This document shows positions 30,488-40,304 of a stretch of 64,000 nt of DNA, one piece after another. A program made the translations under genes and the position numbers. The stretch covers positions 21,746 through 85,745 of the forward strand of contig JALZWN010000125.1 in assembly GCA_023300235.1 (NCBI GenBank). Reading direction: 5' to 3'. Origin of the DNA: Mariniblastus sp. Its GTDB lineage: Bacteria; Planctomycetota; Planctomycetia; Pirellulales; Pirellulaceae. The notes beneath the pieces are model-generated. The model had not been told where the DNA came from. It ran no database searches and saw only the letters and a list, made by a program, of their open reading frames with translations. Positions within the stretch are counted from its first letter, which is position 1, and every line of letters begins with the position of its first letter.

Positions 30488-31726
30488 ATGCAACTAATTA
30501 GTAACCAGCTTCTAGCAAACGTTTCTCGCTTCGGTCTCGGAGTGGCAATCGTCGCCTCAACCTTTGCTGGCCAAGCAAGTGCTCAAGTCACCGCCAAAAT
30601 GACTGACATGGCACCTGTTTTAGCCAATCGCCTTGCGATCAGCCCAACTTCAGAACAAGCCATCGAAACGATCCACCGTTACGCGTTGGACCAATCGGGC
30701 AACCTAATCGGCCAAGTTACCGTGATGGGCGACAAGCCAAGCGGGCTAAGCGTTTACGCGATGCAAAACAGCGCTGTCGTTCACCAAGCAACGACCAACT
30801 CAATGGGCGAATTCACCATCACCACCGTCAAGCCTGGTCGATACTCGCTAGTCATCGCTGGCCGAAATCAACTGGCCGCACAAGGCATCATGGTCGATCA
30901 AACGGCCACCAAAGCGACCAAAGACTTCATCCAACTATCCACAATCCAGACTTCCTACCAAGGCGTTCAAGACTTGGTTGCGACCGCTTTGCCAAAAGAA
31001 ATTTCAATGACGCTGGGCAAAGCAGAAGGCGGACTCCAACAAGTTTCGGCGATGCTGTCTGACGCTCCAATCGCTCAGCAAGTTCGAATCATTAATGGAA
31101 ACATCAAAGGGCAAATCACCTCGTTGGTCAACGAAGAAAACATCACTGGCACAACCGTTCACTTGCTGCAAAACAGCAAGCCAGTTGCTCAAGTCGAAAT
31201 CGACAGCGAAGGCATGTTCACCATCCCAGACACTGAAGCTGGCGTTTACGACTTGGTTGCGACTGCCGATACAGGCATGGCCGCCATGCGAATCGAAGCA
31301 ATTGGCAACGACAACCCGATGAAAATGGTTTCCTTCGGCCAGCAAATTCCTACGGAACTGAACATTCCATTGGCCGAAGACTGCCCATGCAGCCAAGCCC
31401 AGTCAGTCGTCCAAGTCGACCAGCCGATTCCATCAAACGAGCCAATCGCGATGGAAGCTGCTTCTCAGAGCCCTGTTGAATACGCTTCCGAATCAATCGG
31501 CTGCGGCGGATCTTGCGGTGGTTGCTGTGGAGCAACAGGAAACTTTGCTAGTTCAACTGGCCGAGTCCTCGGTGCTCGCGGTGGAGCAACTGGATTCATC
31601 GGCAGAAGCAGCGGACTCGCTGGCAGTGCAGGCATCGGTCGCCTGCTAACCCTTGCCTCACTCGGCGGTGCAGTCACTGCACTTGCAGACGACGAAGATG
31701 CACCTGCTTCAAACGCAAGCAACTAA
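30488..31726 (+). CDS. Secreted protein with carboxypeptidase-regulatory-like repeats
   Basis: Signal peptide (VAIVASTFAGQASAQ); TTNSMGEFTITTVKPGRYSLVIAG and EIDSEGMFTIPDTEAGVYDLVATA repeats; start chosen at MQLIS. Confidence 0.75.
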   Translation: MQLISNQLLANVSRFGLGVAIVASTFAGQASAQVTAKMTDMAPVLANRLAISPTSEQAIETIHRYALDQSGNLIGQVTVMGDKPSGLSVYAMQNSAVVHQATTNSMGEFTITTVKPGRYSLVIAGRNQLAAQGIMVDQTATKATKDFIQLSTIQTSYQGVQDLVATALPKEISMTLGKAEGGLQQVSAMLSDAPIAQQVRIINGNIKGQITSLVNEENITGTTVHLLQNSKPVAQVEIDSEGMFTIPDTEAGVYDLVATADTGMAAMRIEAIGNDNPMKMVSFGQQIPTELNIPLAEDCPCSQAQSVVQVDQPIPSNEPIAMEAASQSPVEYASESIGCGGSCGGCCGATGNFASSTGRVLGARGGATGFIGRSSGLAGSAGIGRLLTLASLGGAVTALADDEDAPASNASN

Positions 31727-31829
31727 TCGCTTGCCCTGCAACCTTTTAGAACGACGCAGTTTCTGTTTTGTTGCGAAGCGCTGGGACAAGTAATCCGGTT
31801 CGACCGAACCATATCATTTTGCAAAACGA

Positions 31830-31857
31830 AAGCACCGGTAAATCGCCGGTGCTTTTT
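31830..31857 (+). terminator. Intrinsic terminator
   Basis: AAGCACCGG-TAAATCG-CCGGTGCTTTTTT downstream of the 30488-31726 gene. Confidence 0.85.
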
Positions 31858-31872
31858 TGCTGCGCGGTGGAA

Positions 31873-32149
31873 GCCCGACGCGTTCGCGAGGAACCGATAG
31901 TCGCCTTTCACTCCGTGAAAGTAGCGCTACCTCCGGCGGACATTCGCAAAGCGGTTGGCTCTGAATGAACAGTGGTCTTGCCGTTTATCTCAAGAACTGC
32001 ACAGGAGTGACTGGATGAGAGATTTGTCGAGTGCACCTTAGCTTTGTAGGAATGCTGTCCTGCTTGTCCGTCCATGCAAACGCTTCTTTCACGAAGTGAA
32101 AGGCGACTATCTGCGCATGACTAAATGAACAAGCCGGTTAGCGGGGACC
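31873..32149. repeat. Dispersed ~270-bp MITE-like element, copy 1
   Basis: Similar to 52850-53115 and 63345-63630; TIRs ATAGTCGCCTTTCACTCCGTGAAAG (31897-31921) and CTTTCACGAAGTGAAAGGCGACTAT (32086-32110). Confidence 0.9.
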
Positions 32150-32277
32150 TGTGGAAATCCTCGCTAACACGTCGGGCTACTCTTCATAGGCCCTTACTAA
32201 AATGCAAAACTGATTCCCTATAGCTATTACAACAAGATTGTATTGTGGCGCAAATTAATACTGCTAAAATCGATCCA

Positions 32278-32449
32278 AGTCTTGGTGGCGCAATGCGCAG
32301 GTCGATGTTTCGTCGACCGAGAACCCGTAGTGGCTCTAGATAGAACTGCAATCGTAAGCATCCGCTAACGATTGTCTTTGCAAGACTAACTACGAGAGAC
32401 TCCGACTGGATGTCTCTCGTAGATTTTCGTTGCTTACCCGACCAAGACT
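32278..32449 (+). ncRNA. Candidate retron ncRNA (msr-msd)
   Basis: a1 AGTCTTGGT (32278-32286) perfectly complementary to a2 ACCAAGACT (32441-32449), extendable by two G-C pairs over a 1-nt bulge. Between them: GGTCGA-TGTTTCG-TCGACC (32300-32318), CAATCGT/ACGATTG (32349-32374), GTCTT-TGC-AAGAC (32374-32386), 11-bp perfect stem CTACGAGAGAC/GTCTCTCGTAG (32390-32422). Ends 4 nt before the RT ATG. Confidence 0.8.
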
Positions 32450-32453
32450 AGCC

Positions 32454-33356
32454 ATGACACTGCTCTTTCGATTTCTTGCTTGGCTCTCACGACTCTTCGC
32501 TGGTGGACGAACCGTCAAAGAATTGGCTGCCCGAATTGGCGTTTCAATTGACGAACTTAAAAGCGTAGATCTCAGCTACCGACAAACCAGCATCCCCAAG
32601 AAGTCTGGCAAACGACGAAAACTCAACGTACCCAACGATGACCTAAAAGCGATGCAGCGCAGAATCTTGCACCGCCTGCTCAAAAAACTTCGCAGCCACG
32701 GCCTAGCAACGGGTTTCAAACCCGGCGTCTCTTTTGTTGACAATGCGAGATGCCATCAAGCACAAGCAGTTGTAATCCGCATCGACCTAGTTGACTTCTT
32801 TCCGTCGATCAAACGCAGTATGGTCCAGCACTACTTCCGCAAAATCGGATGGGGGCGCCAAGCCGCGAAACTTCTCTGCAAGCTGACGACACACAACGAC
32901 AGCCTGCCACAAGGTGCACCGACCAGCCCCATGATCAGCAACTTAGTTTGTTTTTTGATGGATATTCGTTTTTCTCTTATCTGCGATGAATACGACCTCA
33001 TTTACACTCGCTACGCCGATGACATCACTATTTCTTCGCACCACGAAAACGTTGATGTCCACCATGTCCTTTCTGAAGCACTTCGCATCATTCGCAGCTA
33101 CGGCTTCCAGCCACACTTTGGCAAAAAGTTTGACGTCCGCCGATCGCATCAACGCCAAATGGTCACAGGGCTGGTCGTCAACGAACGAGCCAATTTGACA
33201 CGAGAAAAAAGACGCTGGCTGCGCGCGGTTCAGCACCGAAAAAAGCTCGCCCAGGCGGGTGGTTACCTCGGCCCACGTCCGACGCTAACCGACGAACAAC
33301 TCGAAGGCTGGCGGAGCCTACAAAACATGATCGACCAAACGGTCGACATCGATTGA
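32454..33356 (+). CDS. Retron-type reverse transcriptase
   Basis: Region X NAxxH (VDNARCHQAQAVVIRIDLVDFFPSI), SLPQGAPTSPMISN, YTRYADDITIS, region Y VTGLVVNERANLT. Confidence 0.93.
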   Translation: MTLLFRFLAWLSRLFAGGRTVKELAARIGVSIDELKSVDLSYRQTSIPKKSGKRRKLNVPNDDLKAMQRRILHRLLKKLRSHGLATGFKPGVSFVDNARCHQAQAVVIRIDLVDFFPSIKRSMVQHYFRKIGWGRQAAKLLCKLTTHNDSLPQGAPTSPMISNLVCFLMDIRFSLICDEYDLIYTRYADDITISSHHENVDVHHVLSEALRIIRSYGFQPHFGKKFDVRRSHQRQMVTGLVVNERANLTREKRRWLRAVQHRKKLAQAGGYLGPRPTLTDEQLEGWRSLQNMIDQTVDID

Positions 33357-33493
33357 CACCGCCATAGGCTATGGCGCTCTAAAACCAACTAAGGGCCTAT
33401 CTCGCAATCTCTTAAGCGATGCCTCTTCTACTTTGTCGCGAAGTATTGGGATAAACAAAGATAAGCACTTACTTTTGCACCCGCCCCCCGCTT

Positions 33494-34414
33494 CTACTTC
33501 ACTAACACGCCTCCAATAAAACTCTCCAGCCGTCGCCAGTCTTCGACGACATGTCGTTTTTGCGACGCGTTGAAGTTGCTCACATTTCCGGCCTCGCGTG
33601 TGTAATGAAACGTCGCCAATTCAAGCGAGTCGCCACCAAAAGCCGCATGCATTCGCGTCGTATGCTTTTTGTGGTCATCGACAAACACAATCGCCTTAAA
33701 CGATTTCTTGGGCTCCATCCGCGCCAATAACGTTCGCAGCATATAACCTTTGTCCTGCCCCGCTGTCATGTAGATTCCACGAGCGTACGTTACCGGTCGA
33801 AGCTGATCTTTAAGCTTCCAAACAATCTCCGACGAAAGACCATGAGCGTCTGGATTCTCAGGATCAAAAGGCAAAAATCGCCCTCGCGATTCTTTGATAC
33901 GTGGAGCCGTTAACGAAAGGTCATAACCGTTTCGCTTCAGCTCTCTTTCAGTCGCGTCACGGAAACCATACCCTCGCGACGTCAACACAACCGTCGCCAA
34001 CCCCAACCGCTGAATCTCTGCCAAATGTTCCGGCAACTTCGGCTCCGGCGGATGCATCTTGCTCAACGCAAACAACGTTCCCTGCACCTCAAGCAGACCA
34101 TCAAAATCAGCCGCGACCAAATCCGCCGATGCAGGCTCATCTTTCAACAGCTCCGTTTGCCAGTTGTACCACTGGTCACTGCCCAGATCTTGATTCATCG
34201 CCAACAACGTATTGTCGACATCCAAAACAACCAGCACATCTTCAGCCGAATACTTTGCCGCCAACTCCTTACTCTTGTCAGCAACGTGCGAAAAATCTGC
34301 CGTCGTGTATGACGCTCTTGCCCCCGCCGCAACCGGCCGGGCCGTTTGAGCACGTGCAGACGCATTTAGAACAAGAATCAGGAAGAGCGACCAAAAGACA
34401 GATCTTGGCATCAT
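33494..34414 (-). CDS. Secreted HAD-like phosphatase, DUF2608-like
   Basis: Signal peptide; VLVVLDVDNTLLAMNQDLGSDQWYNWQ, TVVLTSRGYGFRDATERELKRNGYD, KAIVFVDDHKKH. Confidence 0.75.
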   Translation of the reverse strand: MMPRSVFWSLFLILVLNASARAQTARPVAAGARASYTTADFSHVADKSKELAAKYSAEDVLVVLDVDNTLLAMNQDLGSDQWYNWQTELLKDEPASADLVAADFDGLLEVQGTLFALSKMHPPEPKLPEHLAEIQRLGLATVVLTSRGYGFRDATERELKRNGYDLSLTAPRIKESRGRFLPFDPENPDAHGLSSEIVWKLKDQLRPVTYARGIYMTAGQDKGYMLRTLLARMEPKKSFKAIVFVDDHKKHTTRMHAAFGGDSLELATFHYTREAGNVSNFNASQKRHVVEDWRRLESFIGGVLVK

Positions 34415-34567
34415 TGAAAACCTCGAAGAACAAAACGCTTCATCGTAGAAAGTATCACCACGCGACTAAACCAATTGTACTGCCGGCTATCGGGATAAGC
34501 ACTAAGTGCATTCGCGGTTCTAAAAAGTCCTGACTGAAGCAACGGTCCTGTAAATACAACCTGCGAG

Positions 34568-36841
34568 CTAAAGATTCTTTAACGCCGACTCCAAATCCTC
34601 TAAGTCTTCATCCTGAGCCTGCCCTCGCGTTTTTTTCAAAATCGTTCGGGCACGCTTGTTCGCCAATTCGGTGAGCGCATCGACCTTCTTCCCCACGCCG
34701 ACCCAGCAATCAGCAAGCTTCTTCGCAACCTCGCCATCGGCGGCAGTAAAGTTGCGATCGTGGTCGCCGATGAACTTGTAATCTTCACTGGAGCTGCGAG
34801 CAAAATGGTTCATCGCTTCGTCCCAATCCTCAGACACCGCCAGAAAAAAGATTCCCATGTTTCGATTGGACCTTCCATCATCGGGATCAACCAACAACTT
34901 CTTAGCCGCAACTCGGGCTTGCTCCGTGACGCGTGCTAACTGTTCAAACCGGTCCAAATGCTGCTGATACTTTTTGAACCTCATTTGGTCCTTCAACCCC
35001 TTGGCAATCATTTTCCCTCCGACGGCCAACTTACCGGCGACCTCAAATTCATATTGACGTTCGGCTCGACCGATCGCAGGATCAAGCTCCGCAATCACCG
35101 CTCGCTGGATGGTCGAACTAGTACCCGCTCGACGTGCCGAATCGGCAAAAACCGCCAATACATCTTTCCATTGGTCGTAATCAAAATCGTCCATCATCCG
35201 TTTGGTCAGCGCAAAGGCAGACTCGATATCCCCTGCCAACAAATACAAACGCCGTGCTTCCAACAACGCCACAAACTCTGATTCTGCATTGCCGCTATCA
35301 CCAGCAGCCGACGCCACCGAACTCGCCAAAGCTTTCAATTCCGTCCGCTGTGCACTACCCGTTTTACCGGATAGTTTTCCTGCGGACTCCTTGGATAATT
35401 TTTTCAACTCCTTCCTCACCACGCTAGGTGCAGGAGTCTTCTTAAGTCCCTTGGTTGGGAACCCTTCAGTCAAAACCAACAACAATTGGCCTCTTGCGCT
35501 CAGCACTCGGATGACTTCTATACTCTCCAAATTCGAATCGCTGGACATTTGCCCTCGCAGCCCAACCACTGGCTGTCGATCAGCATCGGTGGCTGTCGGC
35601 ACAGGCGAACCGGCAAGCGTTTGCGAGTAAGCCCGCTCGGGCAACAACGTTTTGTCGCCGATTTGCATGAACTCAGACCGAACTTCCGCCAAATCCAGCT
35701 GTCCAAATTGAATCGCGGAAACGGCATAACCTGGCTTGGCGATCATCGATTGCCACTGGCCAACCTCTTGCCCGATAGTGTCTCCAGCGGAGAGCCCTGC
35801 TTCGTTCAGGTAAATCGGTTTCACGCCGGTAACTCGACCTGCATCAGCACAAATCGCCACTCCCACCAGCAATCGCCCATTCAGCAAAGCGCTACTGGGC
35901 AAAACGTCATCCGCTGTTTCGCTTACGCCGCCCGACGTTTCAGACTCGGCTTCAAAAAAGCTCGCCGCGGCCGCTTTTCGATTGCTCGCGAACAACGATC
36001 CCGTCACCATCGCTGGCTTAGGATACTTTGCTAATTCGTATTGCAGATTTTCCAGCGAACTCGGCTGATCCGATTCAAAAGGTCTCATCAACTGGTCAAG
36101 ATTCAGCCGGTTGGAATCGCCCACCGCACCGACATCCAACGTAAACGAACCCCCTTGGGTCTTTAGCAAGAATTCGGCTCGAACTTGATGCATGCCCGGT
36201 GAGATCGTTCGCGTGCCTTTGACGGGTCCGGGTTCGAATTGACTTGTGTTGTCCAAAATCAACTGATCATCGATCCAAAGCCGAGCACTATTCGTTGAGA
36301 TCAGAGAAAATTCACATGGCTGCTCCGTATTCGTTTCCCAATAGCCTTCGAGTTGCAGCCCTTTGGCATTCTTCGCCATCGCCAAATTGGCAATCGAAGT
36401 GAGCATGCCCGATCGAGTCGCCGGAACTTTAGCAAAGTCTGGCATCCCAAAAGAATCGCTCTCAAAATAGCGGTACACCAACCCCGGCATACTAGGCCGT
36501 TGAAAATTCTGGCGATCCACTTTTGCCACCGGCACCGTAGCTTTAGGCTTGGCCGGTTTGGATTTTCGTTGCTGAGTCTTTTGCTTCGGTTTAACGTCTT
36601 GGTCCTGCCGAGCCTTCTTAAACTCTTGAATTTCTTGCGCCACCGACCGATCAGTTTCCACCTGCTTAGGATCATCAGCAGGTCTCACAATTTGCAAAAT
36701 CCAAAACGCAGCCGCCGCGGCCGCAGCCGCTCCCCCCACCCAAGCAGTGACCATCGTCAACGCTTGAGCGATACCGCCGGAAGACTTCTTCGTTTTTCTC
36801 TCCCTGATCGGGGCTTCAGGACCAGTGTTAATCTCAGGCAT
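34568..36841 (-). CDS. Large membrane-anchored protein with PA14-like region
   Basis: Single N-terminal TM; PGLVYRYFESD...LEGYWETNTEQPCEFSLISTNSARLWIDDQLILDN...ISPGMHQVRAEFL resembles PA14; start chosen at MPEINTG. Confidence 0.6.
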   Translation of the reverse strand: MPEINTGPEAPIRERKTKKSSGGIAQALTMVTAWVGGAAAAAAAAFWILQIVRPADDPKQVETDRSVAQEIQEFKKARQDQDVKPKQKTQQRKSKPAKPKATVPVAKVDRQNFQRPSMPGLVYRYFESDSFGMPDFAKVPATRSGMLTSIANLAMAKNAKGLQLEGYWETNTEQPCEFSLISTNSARLWIDDQLILDNTSQFEPGPVKGTRTISPGMHQVRAEFLLKTQGGSFTLDVGAVGDSNRLNLDQLMRPFESDQPSSLENLQYELAKYPKPAMVTGSLFASNRKAAAASFFEAESETSGGVSETADDVLPSSALLNGRLLVGVAICADAGRVTGVKPIYLNEAGLSAGDTIGQEVGQWQSMIAKPGYAVSAIQFGQLDLAEVRSEFMQIGDKTLLPERAYSQTLAGSPVPTATDADRQPVVGLRGQMSSDSNLESIEVIRVLSARGQLLLVLTEGFPTKGLKKTPAPSVVRKELKKLSKESAGKLSGKTGSAQRTELKALASSVASAAGDSGNAESEFVALLEARRLYLLAGDIESAFALTKRMMDDFDYDQWKDVLAVFADSARRAGTSSTIQRAVIAELDPAIGRAERQYEFEVAGKLAVGGKMIAKGLKDQMRFKKYQQHLDRFEQLARVTEQARVAAKKLLVDPDDGRSNRNMGIFFLAVSEDWDEAMNHFARSSSEDYKFIGDHDRNFTAADGEVAKKLADCWVGVGKKVDALTELANKRARTILKKTRGQAQDEDLEDLESALKNL

Positions 36842-37144
36842 CACAAATTCTCGGAAAGTGGGTTGATATAGAGCAAGCAGTGGAAAGGCAGCCACTATTG
36901 TTAACAAAATATCGCTCTCCGTCAAAACGCTGCTCCAAAGAATAACGAATCAACAGCACAGCACCGTCAAGCCAACATAACGACCGGCGCGGTCACCTAA
37001 ATAGCCCACCAAGCAGCCAAAACGAATCGACTAACGAATCGACTAAACAGAGCAATTTCAGGTTTCCGACAACGTCCTTCCCGTCAAGTTCGCCTCTGAG
37101 CCTGCTACCTTGTGAGAATTTTGTACAATCGCAATAATTCCCGC

Positions 37145-38200
37145 ATGTCCGAATTATCACAAAACAAAATCATCGCCGACTTCGCCGCCCTCAAAAACCG
37201 GGCCTGTCTAACCCACTCGATCCGTGCCGCCAACGAGCTGGGTATTTTCAAAGCCTTGGCGGTCGGGCAACGCACCGCCGAACAACTGGCTGCCGACATC
37301 GACGCCCAACCAGGCCCAGTCGCGGCACTGATGAAGGTCATCGCTCGCAGCGAATTGATCGAGCAATACGATGACGACTTCGCGCTATCCACGCTCGGCC
37401 GACTGGTCCCCGAAGCTTACTTTGATTTTGGCGATTCGCATTGGCAGCAACTGGCACAACACGTGCGTACCGGCCAGCCCGCCAAAGTTGACGGAGCCAA
37501 AGTCGCCAACGATGAACAGCCGTCGGCCAACATGGCCTACCAAATCCAACAAGCCTCCGAAGAGTGGATGCTCACGCCAACCGCTCTGGTCGTCGCACAA
37601 GCACTCGACATCGGCAACTCGCGAAAGGGGCTGAACATTCTTGAACTCGGTTGCGGTTCGGCCGTCTTCGGCGCTACGCTAGCCCATGCCGACCCCACGT
37701 CGCGGTTGACCCTCGTCGACACCCAGCCCGAGATCGTTCGGGCCAAGTCGACTTGTGAAAGCGTGCAGATTCTTTCTCGCACCGCGTTGATTGAAGCCCA
37801 ACAATGGCGCGACGTCGAGGTGATTGATTTGGCCGACACGGCCGAGGACGACGATTCGGCCATGGTGGCTCAACCGACTTTTGATTTGATCATCGTCCAT
37901 AAAAAAATCCACCTCGCGCCGCTCAACGAAACCGCAGCGTTGATGAAAAAGCTGGGAGCATTGTTGCTAAAACGCGGAGGAGAGCTGGCGATCATCGACG
38001 CCTTTCCTGGACAAGCTGCTGGCGACGAATACCGCGAAGTGGTCGAACTGGAATACGGCTTACGCCACTCACCCGGCCAGATGCACCACCCGCGTGACCT
38101 CGAGCCGGCACTCAAGGCAGCCGGTTTTGCCAGCGTTCAATTCGCACACCTGCCGGCCGAGCCGCACCTGTACGGTTTGATTCTGGCCGCCAAAGGATAG
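37145..38200 (+). CDS. SAM-dependent O-methyltransferase-like protein
   Basis: Winged-helix-like N-terminus (ANELGIFKAL...TAEQLAADI), NILELGCGSAVFGATLAHADPTSRLTLVDT SAM motif. Confidence 0.75.
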   Translation: MSELSQNKIIADFAALKNRACLTHSIRAANELGIFKALAVGQRTAEQLAADIDAQPGPVAALMKVIARSELIEQYDDDFALSTLGRLVPEAYFDFGDSHWQQLAQHVRTGQPAKVDGAKVANDEQPSANMAYQIQQASEEWMLTPTALVVAQALDIGNSRKGLNILELGCGSAVFGATLAHADPTSRLTLVDTQPEIVRAKSTCESVQILSRTALIEAQQWRDVEVIDLADTAEDDDSAMVAQPTFDLIIVHKKIHLAPLNETAALMKKLGALLLKRGGELAIIDAFPGQAAGDEYREVVELEYGLRHSPGQMHHPRDLEPALKAAGFASVQFAHLPAEPHLYGLILAAKG

Positions 38201-38287
38201 TTACCAGAGCCCAGCGAATGAGAGCGAGCGGAGCAACGAAAACTTTTACTGCAAACGGTTTACCAAACACGGATGCAAAAAAGCTCG

Positions 38288-38827
38288 TTATTTATTCACC
38301 GTCACATCACCGACGGTCATGTACAACACCGCACCTCGGTCCTCCGCTAGAAAAGCCCCTTTGGCGTTTCCAAGCTTCGCGGCCGTTGCCGTAAACCCCC
38401 AAGCATCATCTTCGGTACAAGTCAGCTTGGGGCTGGTAAACCTTACCAGCTCATTCCTTTTTCCAAACTGCAACGCGAGCTCCGCATGATTGCAGCACGA
38501 TTCTTGAACGTCTGGATGAGCCCACGCCCACAAAAACGTTTTGTCTCTAATGTTGTAAGTGCCAACCATTTGCGCCGGCGCCGTCACCACCGCCCCATCG
38601 GCAAAAGTGAACGAAACCACGCCATCGTCTTGATTCAAATTCCAGCTTAACTGCTGACCAAACCCCCAATTGGCTGCGTGCGCAGCGGTCTGCTCCAACA
38701 GCTCAGCCCGCGCCTGCTGAATGAATTCATCCGGCGGCACGCTGCTGCGTCTTTGAGAACAACTCACCACCAGTACCGCGACAAAGATAAACACCGCAAG
38801 GATCACGTAGCGAAATTGTGAGAGCAT
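38288..38827 (-). CDS. Hypothetical lipoprotein
   Basis: MLSQFRYVILAVFIFVAVLVVSCSQRR lipobox-like N-terminus. Confidence 0.6.
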   Translation of the reverse strand: MLSQFRYVILAVFIFVAVLVVSCSQRRSSVPPDEFIQQARAELLEQTAAHAANWGFGQQLSWNLNQDDGVVSFTFADGAVVTAPAQMVGTYNIRDKTFLWAWAHPDVQESCCNHAELALQFGKRNELVRFTSPKLTCTEDDAWGFTATAAKLGNAKGAFLAEDRGAVLYMTVGDVTVNK

Positions 38828-39180
38828 GTCAGATAGCAAAGCAACTACATCCAAAATAAATCATGTTGAACTGAACGTCGTAAAACGTTTCACCAACTCA
38901 ATGAAACCTCTTTCCCAACACCGTAAATATAACGCCCCAGCTCCCCTTCACAAAGACAAGTAGTCCCGTGCTTTCTCTTGAAAAAACGGAATTTCAGCCG
39001 GCCAAAACATACCTGCAGGCCCCCAACTGAGCTGGCTGCAAAACGCCGATTCTCCTAGAGTTCTCCCTTGGCTTTGAATCGCACGCCGCAGGATGCGCCG
39101 TCGGAAGCCAGACCGGTACGTTTAACCTGAAAACCAAAACGTCGCCGAAGCTCAAACATGTGCCGCAAGGAGGCGGACCC

Positions 39181-40242
39181 ATGCCCCAAACCACTCGACG
39201 TCGATCCATTTGTTTGTTGTTAGCGTTCATCGTTGCAGCCATCAATTCCACGCAAGTCGGTTGCGATTCGAACCTACAGGTAAACGCGACCGGCCCGAAC
39301 TCTCAAGGCTGGCCCCAACAACCGACGCCTTGGCAATACCAGAATCAGGCCAATCAACCCGCGACCGTAATCACCTCTGCACCGGCCGCCGACCCAAACA
39401 GCAACGCGTCCTCCGAAAACATCATTATCGGGTCATTCAACATCAAGACGTTTGGTCGAGCAAAAATGAACAACCTCAACGTTGTCCGCGACCTCGTCGA
39501 TATCGCTCGCCGCTTCGACATTTTGGCTATCCAAGAACTTCGTGAAAAAGATCAAACCGTCATTCCCGAATTCCTAAATTACATCAACCAGAACGGTGCG
39601 TCCTACGCGGCTGCCGTCGGCCCACGACAGGGATACGTCGTGACGGGCAAAACCATTCGGTATTTCGAGCAATGCGTTTTCATTTACGACACCAAAACGA
39701 TCGAGATCACAGGTGAGAGCTACGCTGCGATTGATCGGCAGAACATCATGCACCGACCGCCTTACGTTGGACAGTTTCGATGCAAGACGCTCGACCCTAA
39801 CCGGCAGCCTTTTTCTTTCAACCTGATGAACGTACACGTCGACCCCGACGATGCTCATCAGGAATTTTTCGCAATGCAACCGATCATCAGCGAAATCTAC
39901 CAGCAACATCCAAATGAAGACGATTTCATTTTGCTGGGTGACTTCAATGACGAACCGCACAAATACGCTCGTTACGCATGGATGCGACAGCAACACGCCG
40001 CCCTGCCAACGCAATGGAAAACCAACACCGCGATGACAAAAGCCTACGACAACATCGTCTTTGACAAAGCGTTCACTACTGAATTCACTGGCCAAGCGGG
40101 CGTGTTTAATCTAATGGAAGAGTTCGGCATCAGCAGAGATGACGCCCAGAAAATCTCCGATCACATGCCAGTTTGGGCCGTGTTCTCAAGTTATGAATCG
40201 GTGCCAGGCCGACAAGCAGCCAACCCGCCAGTGGTTCGCTAA
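39181..40242 (+). CDS. DNase I-like endonuclease/exonuclease/phosphatase family lipoprotein
   Basis: LAFIVAAINSTQVGC; IIIGSFNIKTFG, DILAIQELRE, MNVHVDPDDA, FILLGDFNDEP, ISDHMPVWAVF. Confidence 0.85.
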   Translation: MPQTTRRRSICLLLAFIVAAINSTQVGCDSNLQVNATGPNSQGWPQQPTPWQYQNQANQPATVITSAPAADPNSNASSENIIIGSFNIKTFGRAKMNNLNVVRDLVDIARRFDILAIQELREKDQTVIPEFLNYINQNGASYAAAVGPRQGYVVTGKTIRYFEQCVFIYDTKTIEITGESYAAIDRQNIMHRPPYVGQFRCKTLDPNRQPFSFNLMNVHVDPDDAHQEFFAMQPIISEIYQQHPNEDDFILLGDFNDEPHKYARYAWMRQQHAALPTQWKTNTAMTKAYDNIVFDKAFTTEFTGQAGVFNLMEEFGISRDDAQKISDHMPVWAVFSSYESVPGRQAANPPVVR

Positions 40243-40304
40243 GAAAAAACGCAAACGTATTACGAGAGAATCTTTGAGGCTTTGCGTGAGACCACTGCGC
40301 CCCC

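Noticed and set aside
31873-32149. Element copy 1 as part of the retron ncRNA
   Set aside because: The same sequence occurs at two other sites without an RT, and the a1 arm (32278) defines a boundary 128 bp further downstream.
32266-32427. AAAATC (32266) / GATTTT (32422) as the retron a1/a2 pair
   Set aside because: Only 6 A/T-rich bp and conflicts with the hairpin end; the 9-bp AGTCTTGGT/ACCAAGACT pair is far better.
32454-33356. Group II intron or diversity-generating retroelement RT
   Set aside because: No maturase/X-domain or intron boundaries, no template/variable repeat pair seen; NAxxH and VTG motifs point to a retron RT.
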